Assembly (NCBI GenBank): GCA_050734185.1
Contig: JBOHUE010000072.1
Span: 1 to 13,157 of the forward strand
Source: JAFALX01 sp050734185
GTDB taxonomy: Bacteria > Chloroflexota > Dormibacteria > Aeolococcales > Aeolococcaceae
DNA: 13,157 bases
Direction of reading: 5' to 3'
The notes beneath the pieces are model-generated. The model worked only from the letters and a program-made list of their open reading frames with translations, was not told where the DNA came from and did not search any database. The translations under genes were made by a program, and so were the position numbers. Positions 7,204 through 13,157 of the stretch are shown piece by piece (position 1 is the first letter of the stretch; each line of letters starts with the position of its first letter).

Positions 7204-8325
7204 GTGAACCCGGAAGTCGCCTGGATACCGATTTTCCTGGGAACGCTGGTGCTGTTGGCCACCGCGGTCAGCGTCATGCGGACCCTGGTTGTGCCGCGCG
7301 GGCTCGTGACCCGGTTCCACTTCAACACCGATCTGCTGCTGCGGCGGATCTTCCGATCGACAGCGCGCGTGATCCCCGGCTACGAGAACAAGGACACGGT
7401 GCTCAGCTATGAGGGCCCCGTCCGGCTCATGGGGCTGCTCATCACCTGGCTGGGCACGACGCTGCTGGGGTACGCCCTGGTGTTCTGGCCGTTTGTCCCC
7501 TCGTTCCCGGAGGCGTTGCGCGCCGCCGGGTCCGCGATGTTCACGCTGGGCTTCGTGTCGGTGCACGATGCGGCGCCGGCGGTGATCACGTTCACCGCCG
7601 CGGCGTCGGGGCTCGTGCTCGTCGCACTGCAGATCTCGTACCTCCCCACGATCTACGCCGCGTTCAACCGCCGCGAGACGCTCGTGACCATGCTCAGCAG
7701 CCGCACCGGCCAGCCGCCGTGGGGCCCCGAGGTGCTCGCGCGGCACGCGCTGATCGACAACCTCGATGACATGCCCCAGTTCTTCCGCGACTGGGAGGCG
7801 TGGGCCGCCGATCTCGCCGAGACGCACACCAACTACCCGGTGCTGGTGGCGTTCCGCGCTCCCCATCCGATGCGCCACTGGGTGGTGGCGCTCAACGCGG
7901 TGATGGACGCGTCCGCCCTCTACCTCGCGCTGTCGCCGCGGCGCGCTCCGTCGCAGGCCAACGCGTTTCTGCGAATGGGCTACTTCTCCCTGCGCGAGCT
8001 GGCCAACATGTTTCACATCGCGTTCAATCCCGACCCGCTGCCGGACGACCCGATCGACCTGAGCTACGACGAGTTCCGGGAGGGCGTGGCGCTGCTCGAC
8101 GACGCCGGCTTCCCGCGCGAGCGAACCCCCAGTGAGGCCTGGCCGCACTTCCACGGCTGGCGGGTGAACTACGAGAGCCTCGTCTATGCGATTGCCGACC
8201 GGCTGGTGGCGCCGCCGGCGCTGTGGTCGGGTCCGCGACGCGGCCTCGAGGGCGTCACCTACGCGCCGGAGCGGCCCCAGCACCGCCATCCGAGCGGGGA
8301 CGCCGATTCCTACTCCGCGGGCTGA
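7204..8325 (+). CDS. Three-helix membrane protein with degenerate K+-channel-like pore loop
   Basis: 373 residues from GTG 7204 (MNPEVAWIP); a longer in-frame TTG at 7141 would abut the divergent aminopeptidase start and is less likely. Hydrophobic helices lie at about 3-25, 70-95 and 125-150. Between the last two is a pore-loop-like segment, GSAMFTLGFVSVHD (F113 to D122), which looks like the filter region of two-helix potassium channels but has TLGFVS in place of TVGYGD. The C-terminal 200 residues are soluble and distinctive: NLDDMPQFFRDWEAWAADLAETHTNYPVL, a helical stretch with SLRELANMF, and AWPHFHGWRVNYE. I recall similar hypothetical proteins in actinobacteria, some labelled ion channel or two-pore-domain channel family, but function is unproven. 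The gene is monocistronic and its end overlaps the convergent dehydrogenase gene by 16 bases. Confidence 0.75.
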   Translation: MNPEVAWIPIFLGTLVLLATAVSVMRTLVVPRGLVTRFHFNTDLLLRRIFRSTARVIPGYENKDTVLSYEGPVRLMGLLITWLGTTLLGYALVFWPFVPSFPEALRAAGSAMFTLGFVSVHDAAPAVITFTAAASGLVLVALQISYLPTIYAAFNRRETLVTMLSSRTGQPPWGPEVLARHALIDNLDDMPQFFRDWEAWAADLAETHTNYPVLVAFRAPHPMRHWVVALNAVMDASALYLALSPRRAPSQANAFLRMGYFSLRELANMFHIAFNPDPLPDDPIDLSYDEFREGVALLDDAGFPRERTPSEAWPHFHGWRVNYESLVYAIADRLVAPPALWSGPRRGLEGVTYAPERPQHRHPSGDADSYSAG

Positions 8326-9110
8326 AAGATCCGGCCCACGACCTTGCGGACGACAAAGCGCGGGGCGAAACGCGGCCCCGCGGTCAGAGCGTGGTTCAGA
8401 ACGCCCGGGATGCAGACCGCTGCACCGCGATCGAACGCTCGCAACGCGTCGGCCACGCACTGCTGCGCCGTCATCGACGTCGGTTTCGACAGCCGCTCGT
8501 AGGTCGACTCGGCCGTTCCCGCGATGCTGTGGAACTCGGTCTGCACCGGTCCGGGACACAGCGCCATCGCGCGCGCTCCGGTGCCATGGAGCTCCTCCGC
8601 CATGGCCTCCGTGAACGCGAGGACGAATGCCTTGGTCGCCGCGTACGTCGCCATGTAGGGGAGGGGCTGGAACGCGGCGGTGCTGGCGACGTTGACGATG
8701 CCGCCGCCCTTCTCGGCGATCAGTCCCGGCAGGGCGGCAAGCGACAGCTGATGCACCGCAACCACGTTGACCTGCACCTCCGCCTGCTCGCGCGCCGCGT
8801 CGAGCTCCGCAAGCGCACCGCGGCCGCCGTAGCCGGCGTTGTTGATGAGCAACCATGGGGCGCGGCCGCTCAACACCGCCACCACCGAGTCGCGTCCGCG
8901 GGCCGTCCGCAGGTCGGCGACCAGCACGCCGGCCGCGACACCGTGCGCCTCGCGCACCTCCGCCGCGAGCCGCTCGAGGTGCTCCTCGCGGCGGGCGACC
9001 AGCGTGACCGCGTGACCGCGCGCGGCAAGCTGACGGGCGAACTCTGCCCCGATGCCGCTCGACGCTCCGGTGACCAGCGCCGGCACGTCCCGGGGAACTC
9101 GAGAAACCAT
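8310..9110 (-). CDS. Short-chain dehydrogenase/reductase (SDR)
   Basis: A 266-residue classical SDR with a Rossmann fold, cytoplasmic, NAD(P)-dependent. The cofactor loop TGASSGIG is at 14-21, VARREEHLERLA follows the second strand (two Arg there favour NADPH), and NNAG is at 90-93. The catalytic residues are S143 with Y156 and K160 in YAATK, and the PGPVQTEF segment follows. All catalytic residues are present. The C-terminal tail (VVRKVVGRIFQP) resembles the DltE/YqjQ-like SDRs that act on lipid or hydrophobic substrates, but the substrate cannot be told. ATG 9110 is chosen because TAGGCT lies 7 bases upstream; an in-frame TTG at 9128 is the alternative. It is divergent from nuoA and convergent with the channel-like gene. 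Confidence 0.92.
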   Translation of the reverse strand: MVSRVPRDVPALVTGASSGIGAEFARQLAARGHAVTLVARREEHLERLAAEVREAHGVAAGVLVADLRTARGRDSVVAVLSGRAPWLLINNAGYGGRGALAELDAAREQAEVQVNVVAVHQLSLAALPGLIAEKGGGIVNVASTAAFQPLPYMATYAATKAFVLAFTEAMAEELHGTGARAMALCPGPVQTEFHSIAGTAESTYERLSKPTSMTAQQCVADALRAFDRGAAVCIPGVLNHALTAGPRFAPRFVVRKVVGRIFQPAE

Positions 9111-9117
9111 GCGGCAC

Positions 9118-9123
9118 AGCCTA
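9118..9123 (-). promoter_or_regulatory. -10 box TAGGCT for the SDR gene (leaderless start)
   Basis: On the minus strand TAGGCT ends exactly 7 bases before ATG 9110, with no Shine-Dalgarno sequence between. This fits a leaderless transcript and supports the start chosen. Confidence 0.55.
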
Positions 9124-9142
9124 GGCAAACACCTCGATCGTC

Positions 9143-9154
9143 CGCTCAGGAGCG
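9143..9154. promoter_or_regulatory. Palindrome CGCTC-AG-GAGCG in the SDR/nuoA divergent promoter
   Basis: A 12-base inverted repeat with perfect 5-base arms lies between the two -10 boxes (9118-9123 and 9160-9165), just upstream of the nuoA -10 box. A second, wider pair, CTCGATC (9133-9139) and GATCGAG (9163-9169), has its arms 30 bases apart centre to centre and overlaps the nuoA -10 box. Either could be an operator. No regulator can be named. Confidence 0.35.
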
Positions 9155-9159
9155 TTTGT

Positions 9160-9165
9160 TAGGAT
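9160..9165 (+). promoter_or_regulatory. -10 box TAGGAT for the nuo operon (leaderless start)
   Basis: TAGGAT ends 9 bases before the nuoA GTG at 9175. There is no Shine-Dalgarno sequence upstream of the GTG, so nuoA is probably translated from a leaderless or near-leaderless message. No clear -35 is seen. Confidence 0.55.
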
Positions 9166-9174
9166 CGAGTCGAA

Positions 9175-9531
9175 GTGCTGTCGGACTATGCGCCGATCCT
9201 GGTCTTCCTGGGCTTTGTCGCGGCATTCGCCATCGGTGTTCCGGCGCTGAGCTCTGCGCTCGGCCCGCGCCGGCCCTCCGCGGCGAAAGAGCTGCCGTAC
9301 GAGTCAGGCATCGTGCCGCGCGAGTCCGCGCGCCGGCGCTTCTCGGTGAGCTTCTACGTCACCGCGATGCTGTTCATCATCTTCGACGTCGAATCGATCT
9401 TCATCTTTCCCTGGGCGACGATCGTGCGCGAGCTGAAGGTGTTCGGCATCGTCGAGATGGGGATCTTCGTCGTCGTGCTGCTCGTCGGACTGCTCTACGT
9501 GTGGCGCAAGGGAGCGCTGCGATGGGATTGA
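9175..9531 (+). CDS. nuoA: NADH-quinone oxidoreductase subunit A
   Basis: 118 residues, normal length for NuoA (ND3 homologue), a small membrane subunit at the junction of the peripheral and membrane arms of complex I. Three hydrophobic helices lie at about 6-28, 58-80 and 90-111. The conserved loop ELPYESGIVP (39-48) and the helix FYVTAMLFIIFDVESIFIFPW with D71 and E73 identify it. A Ser replaces the loop Cys of mitochondrial ND3, as in many bacteria. GTG 9175 follows the TAGGAT box. It is the first gene of the nuo operon, and its end overlaps nuoB by 10 bases. Confidence 0.96.
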   Translation: MLSDYAPILVFLGFVAAFAIGVPALSSALGPRRPSAAKELPYESGIVPRESARRRFSVSFYVTAMLFIIFDVESIFIFPWATIVRELKVFGIVEMGIFVVVLLVGLLYVWRKGALRWD

Positions 9532-10049
9532 GCGATGCGGGGGCCATTGCGGTCCCGCGCGGGCGCGTGTTCGAGCAGGAGGCGGCTCGTGCCGGCATCC
9601 TCACCACCACATTCGAGGGCCTCGTGAAGTGGGCGCGCTACAGCTCGCTGTGGCCCGCGCAGTTCGGCCTCGCGTGCTGCGCCATCGAGATGATGGCGAC
9701 CGCGTCATCTCGCTACGACATGTCGCGCTTCGGCGCCGAGGTGTTCCGCTCGTCGCCGCGCCAGGCCGACTTCATGATCGTCGCCGGCCGCGTGTCGCAG
9801 AAGATGGGCCCGGTGCTGCGCCAGATCTACGACCAGATGCCCGAGCCCAAATGGGTGATCAGCATGGGCGCGTGCGCGTCGAGCGGCGGGATGTTCAACA
9901 ACTACGCGATCATCCAGGGCGTCGACAAGGTCGTGCCGGTGGACATCTACCTGCCCGGCTGCCCGCCGCGGCCCGAAGGCCTGCTCGATGCCGTCATCAA
10001 GCTGCAGAAGAAGATCGCCCGCGAGCGGCCCGGCGCACTCTTCGGGTGA
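9522..10049 (+). CDS. nuoB: NADH-quinone oxidoreductase subunit B
   Basis: 175 residues, homologue of PSST, carrying the terminal [4Fe-4S] cluster N2 that passes electrons to quinone. Cluster ligands are visible: C52 and C53 in LACCAIEMMA, C118 in GACASSGG and C147 in PGCPPRPE. The strand VISMGACASSGGMF and the loop SSRYDMSRFGAEVFR are typical. ATG 9522 lies inside the nuoA end (10-base overlap) and has a good ribosome-binding site, AAGGGAG (9508-9514), 7 bases before it. A much longer open frame extends upstream, but it is antisense to the SDR gene and is ignored. Confidence 0.97.
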   Translation: MGLSDAGAIAVPRGRVFEQEAARAGILTTTFEGLVKWARYSSLWPAQFGLACCAIEMMATASSRYDMSRFGAEVFRSSPRQADFMIVAGRVSQKMGPVLRQIYDQMPEPKWVISMGACASSGGMFNNYAIIQGVDKVVPVDIYLPGCPPRPEGLLDAVIKLQKKIARERPGALFG

Positions 10050-10057
10050 CGGAGGGG

Positions 10058-10636
10058 ATGGCGGCTCCGCCGGGCGCCGTTGCCCGCCCGGTCAGCGGCA
10101 CTCGTGCGGCCGAGCTGTTGACGCGCGAGCTGCCCGACGCTGTGGTGCGGCGAACCGTTGCGGAGAGCGAGGAGATCACCTGGCTGCGCCGCGACTCCCT
10201 GCTGCAGGCGGCGACGATGCTGCGTGACCACCCCGACGCCGCATACACGATGCCCGTGTTCGTGACCGCGGTCGACTGGCCGGATCGCGAACCTGAGGAG
10301 CCACGCTACGACGTCGTGTACGAGCTGCGCTCGCTCCTGCACAACGACACGTGCCGTCTGATCGTTCAGGTGCCGGACGACGATCCGCGAGTCCCCAGCC
10401 TCGAGTCGGTGTGGGCCGGCATGGACTGGCACGAGCGCGAGTGCTACGACCTCCTTGGCATCGAGTTCGAGGGCCACCACGACCTCAAGCGCATCCTGCT
10501 GCCGCTCGACTGGGAGGGGCACCCGCTGCGCAAGGACTACGTGTCGTTCGGCGAGCCCATCGCGTTCACGCACAACCTCGAGTGGGCACTTCCCGAGGCT
10601 GAGCGCCCGCGCGACCTGCCGGGCGAATCGCGATGA
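10058..10636 (+). CDS. nuoC: NADH-quinone oxidoreductase subunit C
   Basis: 192 residues, 30-kDa-type subunit (Complex1_30Kd) of the peripheral arm. The signature is WHERECYDLLGIEFEGHHDLKRILLPLDWEGHPLRKDY in the second half, with YDVVYELRSL before it. It is a separate protein here, not fused to NuoD as in E. coli. Two starts are possible: ATG 10058, with GGAGGGG directly before it at very short spacing, or in-frame GTG 10046, which overlaps the nuoB stop as GTGA and adds four residues. The end overlaps nuoD by ATGA. Confidence 0.95.
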   Translation: MAAPPGAVARPVSGTRAAELLTRELPDAVVRRTVAESEEITWLRRDSLLQAATMLRDHPDAAYTMPVFVTAVDWPDREPEEPRYDVVYELRSLLHNDTCRLIVQVPDDDPRVPSLESVWAGMDWHERECYDLLGIEFEGHHDLKRILLPLDWEGHPLRKDYVSFGEPIAFTHNLEWALPEAERPRDLPGESR

Positions 10637-11889
10637 CGGCATTGCCGCCGACGCAGGGCGCACCGCCTGTGGACGAGGAGTTCGAGCGTGCCGGTCTCGA
10701 CAACATCGATGTCGTGCAGCTCGACGACACGACGATGGAGCTCAACATGGGTCCGCAGCACCCATCCACCCATGGTGTGCTGCGCCTGCTGTGCGAGCTG
10801 GACGGCGAGATCGTCACGGAGTGCAAGCCGGATATCGGCTACCTGCACACCGGCTTCGAGAAGGACTACGAGCGGCACAACTACCAGCAGTGCATCCCGT
10901 ACACGGATCGGATGGACTACCTGTCGCCGCTGTTCAACAACCTCGGCTTCTCGCTGGCGGCGGAGCGGCTGCTGGGCATCGAGGTGCCGGAGCGCGCCCA
11001 GTGTCTGCGCGTCATCCTCTGCGAGCTGACGCGCCTCGCGAGCCACCTGCTCTGGTACGGCACCACCGCGCTCGACCTCGGCGCCACGTCGCCGTTCCTC
11101 TACGCGTGGCGCGACCGTGAGCGCCTCCTCGACATCAACGAGCTGATCTCGGGCGTGCGCATGCACACGTCGTTCATCCGCGTCGGCGGCCTGATGGCCG
11201 ACGTCCCGGACGAGTTCCACGGGCTCGTCGCGGACGTCATCGAGACGTTCCCGCGGCGAATCGACGAGCACGAGCTGCTCATCACCAAGAACCCGATCTT
11301 CCGTGAGCGCACCATCGGGCTCGGCGTCATCAGCGCCGCGGACGCGATGGCATACGGCGCCAGCGGGCCGGTGCTGCGCGGCAGTGGCGTCGCCTACGAC
11401 CTGCGCAAGGCGAAGCCGTACAGCGGCTACGAGCAGTACGACTTCGACGTTCCCATCGGCAGCCACGGGGACATCTACGACCGCTACCTCGTGCGCATGC
11501 AGGAGATGCGCGAGTCGCTGAAGATCCTGAAGCAGGCATTCGACAACCTGCCCGGCGGTCCCGTGAACACCAGCGATCGCAGAGTCGCACTGCCGCCGCG
11601 CAACGAGATCAACACCAGCATGGAGTCGCTCATCCATCACTTCAAGCTGGTGACCGAGGGCTTCCGCCCGCCGGCTGGGCAGGTGTACCAGGCGATCGAA
11701 TCGCCGCGTGGTGAGCTCGGGTTCTACATCGTCAGCGACGGCAGCAACCGCCCGTATCGCTGCAAGGTGCGTGCGCCATCGTTCAGCAACCTGAGCTCGC
11801 TGCCGCATATGGTGCACGGCGGACTGATCGCCGATGTCGTCGCCGTCATCGGTTCCATCGACATCATCCTGGGAGACGTCGACCGATGA
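10633..11889 (+). CDS. nuoD: NADH-quinone oxidoreductase subunit D
   Basis: 418 residues, 49-kDa-type subunit related to the large subunit of NiFe hydrogenases, forming the quinone pocket with NuoB. Visible motifs are MGPQHPSTHG (39-48), whose His residues include the known quinone-site His, YLHTGFEK (70-77), DRMDYLS with Y96 (the position of the known quinone-site Tyr), and the C-terminal PRGELGFYIVSDG and RAPSFSNLSSLPHMVHG. It ends IIDIILGDVDR-like, as usual (here SIDIILGDVDR). It lacks hydrogenase nickel-binding cysteines, as expected. ATG 10633 overlaps the nuoC stop by 4 bases, and no clear ribosome-binding site precedes it, which suggests coupled translation. Confidence 0.97.
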   Translation: MTALPPTQGAPPVDEEFERAGLDNIDVVQLDDTTMELNMGPQHPSTHGVLRLLCELDGEIVTECKPDIGYLHTGFEKDYERHNYQQCIPYTDRMDYLSPLFNNLGFSLAAERLLGIEVPERAQCLRVILCELTRLASHLLWYGTTALDLGATSPFLYAWRDRERLLDINELISGVRMHTSFIRVGGLMADVPDEFHGLVADVIETFPRRIDEHELLITKNPIFRERTIGLGVISAADAMAYGASGPVLRGSGVAYDLRKAKPYSGYEQYDFDVPIGSHGDIYDRYLVRMQEMRESLKILKQAFDNLPGGPVNTSDRRVALPPRNEINTSMESLIHHFKLVTEGFRPPAGQVYQAIESPRGELGFYIVSDGSNRPYRCKVRAPSFSNLSSLPHMVHGGLIADVVAVIGSIDIILGDVDR

Positions 11890-12362
11890 CGCTGGCGGCG
11901 GCGACGCGCGCGGAGATCGCGAAGACGCGCGACCGCTATCCGTCCGCGCGGAGCGCGGTGCTCCCGTCGTTGTGGGCGGTGCAGCACGAGCTCGGAGAGA
12001 TCACGCCAGACGCGATGGCAGAGGTGGCGCAGATCCTCGGCCTCACGCCGAGCGAGGTCGAAGCCGTCGCCAGCTTCTACTCGATGTACTTCCTGCATCC
12101 GCACGGCCGTCACGAGGTGCTGGTGTGCACCAACGTCTCGTGCTCGCTGCGCGGCGCCGACGAGATCGTTGCTCACCTGGAGCGCAGCCTCGGGTGCCCC
12201 TCGGGCGGCACCACCGAGGACGGCGAGTTCACGTGGGCGAGCACGGTGGAGTGCCTCGGAGCGTGCGGCGGTGCGCCGGCGATGCAGCTCGACCACGGCT
12301 TCCAGGAGAACCTGACGCCGGCGCGCGTGGACCAGATACTGGCCCAGGCGCGGGGTCGATAG
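11886..12362 (+). CDS. nuoE: NADH-quinone oxidoreductase subunit E
   Basis: 158 residues, 24-kDa-type thioredoxin-fold [2Fe-2S] subunit of the NADH dehydrogenase module. Cluster N1a ligands are C81 and C86 (VCTNVSC) and C123 and C127 (ECLGACG). The N-terminal helical part includes EVAQILGLTPSEVEAVASFYSMYF, the family signature. ATG 11886 overlaps the nuoD stop as ATGA, with GGGAG at 11871-11875 upstream. nuoF follows after one base. Confidence 0.96.
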   Translation: MTLAAATRAEIAKTRDRYPSARSAVLPSLWAVQHELGEITPDAMAEVAQILGLTPSEVEAVASFYSMYFLHPHGRHEVLVCTNVSCSLRGADEIVAHLERSLGCPSGGTTEDGEFTWASTVECLGACGGAPAMQLDHGFQENLTPARVDQILAQARGR

Positions 12363-12363
12363 G

Positions 12364-13157
12364 ATGTACAGACTCCTGACCAAGGACTTCGGCACCGAGG
12401 GGTTGCACACGCTCCGGGGATACGAGCGTGCCGGCGGCTACCAGGCGCTGCGCTCCGTGTTCTCGAAATTCACCCCGGAGGCGCTGGTCGAGGAGGTGAA
12501 GACCAGCGGGCTTCGCGGCCGCGGCGGCGCGGGATTCCCCACGGGAACCAAGTGGTCCTTCCTGCCCAAGGGCGTGATGCCGCGCTACCTCTGCTGCAAC
12601 GCTGACGAGTCCGAGCCCGGCTGTTTCAAGGACCGCTACCTCATCGACAACAGCCCCCACCAGCTGATCGAAGGGGTGCTTCTCGCGTCGTATGCAGTGC
12701 AGTCGAACATCTCGTTCATCTACGTCCGCGGCGAGTACCGCGATCAGCGGCTGCTGCTCGAGCAGTGCGTCGAGGAGGCGCGCGCCGCCGGTTACATCGG
12801 CACGAACATCCTGAAGAGCGGTTTCGACTGCGACATCATCGTGCACGGCGGAGCGGGCGCCTACATCTGCGGTGAGGAGACGGCGCTGCTGGACTCGCTG
12901 GAGGGATTCCGAGGTCAGCCCCGCCTCAAGCCGCCCTTCCCCGCCGTGAAGGGCCTGTACGGCAAGCCCACTGTCGTCAACAACGTCGAGACGCTGGCGA
13001 CGCTGCCGCACATCGTGTTGCGCGGCGGCGAGTGGTTCAAGACGATCGGCGTCGAGGGCAGCTCTGGAACGCGAGTGTTCTTCTTCAGCGGGCACATCAA
13101 CAGGCCGGTCTCCTACGAGATGCAGCTGGGGACAGCTATCCGATTGCTCCTCGAGGA
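12364..13157 (+). CDS. nuoF: NADH-quinone oxidoreductase subunit F, partial
   Basis: 264 codons are visible, and the frame is open at the window edge; the family is usually about 430 residues. This 51-kDa-type subunit binds FMN and NADH and takes hydride into complex I. Seen here are the FMN/NADH glycine loop LRGRGGAGFPTGTKW (50-64), CNADESEPG followed by FKDRYLI, and GAGAYICGEETALLDSLEG starting near 163, then PTVVNNVETLATLP. The cysteines for cluster N3 lie beyond the edge. An extra Cys (C87) replaces the Thr in the usual SEPGTFKDR. ATG 12364 is one base after the nuoE stop, with only GGGG (12352-12355) as a weak ribosome-binding site. Confidence 0.97.
   Translation, partial: MYRLLTKDFGTEGLHTLRGYERAGGYQALRSVFSKFTPEALVEEVKTSGLRGRGGAGFPTGTKWSFLPKGVMPRYLCCNADESEPGCFKDRYLIDNSPHQLIEGVLLASYAVQSNISFIYVRGEYRDQRLLLEQCVEEARAAGYIGTNILKSGFDCDIIVHGGAGAYICGEETALLDSLEGFRGQPRLKPPFPAVKGLYGKPTVVNNVETLATLPHIVLRGGEWFKTIGVEGSSGTRVFFFSGHINRPVSYEMQLGTAIRLLLE

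Noticed and set aside
7051..9117. Long minus-strand open frame of 688 codons across the channel-like and SDR genes
   Set aside because: It is Arg/Gly-rich with no recognisable motif and lies in other frames of the SDR, channel and aminopeptidase genes: a GC-rich shadow.
8223..9521. Upstream extension of the nuoB frame
   Set aside because: It covers the channel gene end, the SDR gene in antisense and nuoA in another frame; nuoB has a clear ATG with a ribosome-binding site at 9522.

Overview
This is a GC-rich, gene-dense stretch of bacterial chromosome. Start sites preceded by a TANNNT box 7-9 bases upstream (leaderless-type starts), an MshA-like glycosyltransferase, a PepN-type M1 aminopeptidase and an overlapping nuoABCDEF order suggest an actinobacterium or a neighbouring high-GC lineage such as Dormibacterota. 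This is inferred from gene content only; no marker in the window settles the phylum.

Left part, minus strand (1-3180): a cobalamin (B12) riboswitch at about 2990-3180 leads into a 772-residue secreted, membrane-anchored protein made of two near-identical squalene-cyclase/prenyltransferase-type repeat units. It overlaps by ATGA with a second secreted protein that runs off the left edge and resembles DUF4430, the beta domain of transcobalamin and intrinsic factor. Together they look like a two-gene bacterial counterpart of transcobalamin: an alpha-barrel protein and a beta-domain protein made separately, tethered outside the cell and switched by B12. Cobalamin transport genes could lie beyond the left edge, but that cannot be seen.

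Middle part (3225-9110): four single genes in alternating orientation. They are a GT4 glycosyltransferase (+), an M1 aminopeptidase (-), a three-helix membrane protein with a degenerate ion-channel pore loop (+) and a short-chain dehydrogenase (-). Convergent pairs overlap at their 3' ends (40 and 16 bases). Divergent pairs share short promoter regions of about 60 bases or less.

Right part, plus strand (9175-13157): nuoA, nuoB, nuoC, nuoD, nuoE and the first part of nuoF, tightly overlapping, encode subunits of respiratory complex I (NADH:quinone oxidoreductase). The operon continues past the right edge. A divergent promoter region with a small palindrome separates it from the dehydrogenase gene.

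No tRNA, rRNA, CRISPR array, insertion sequence or clear intrinsic terminator was seen. The most interesting part is the riboswitch-controlled split transcobalamin-like pair.
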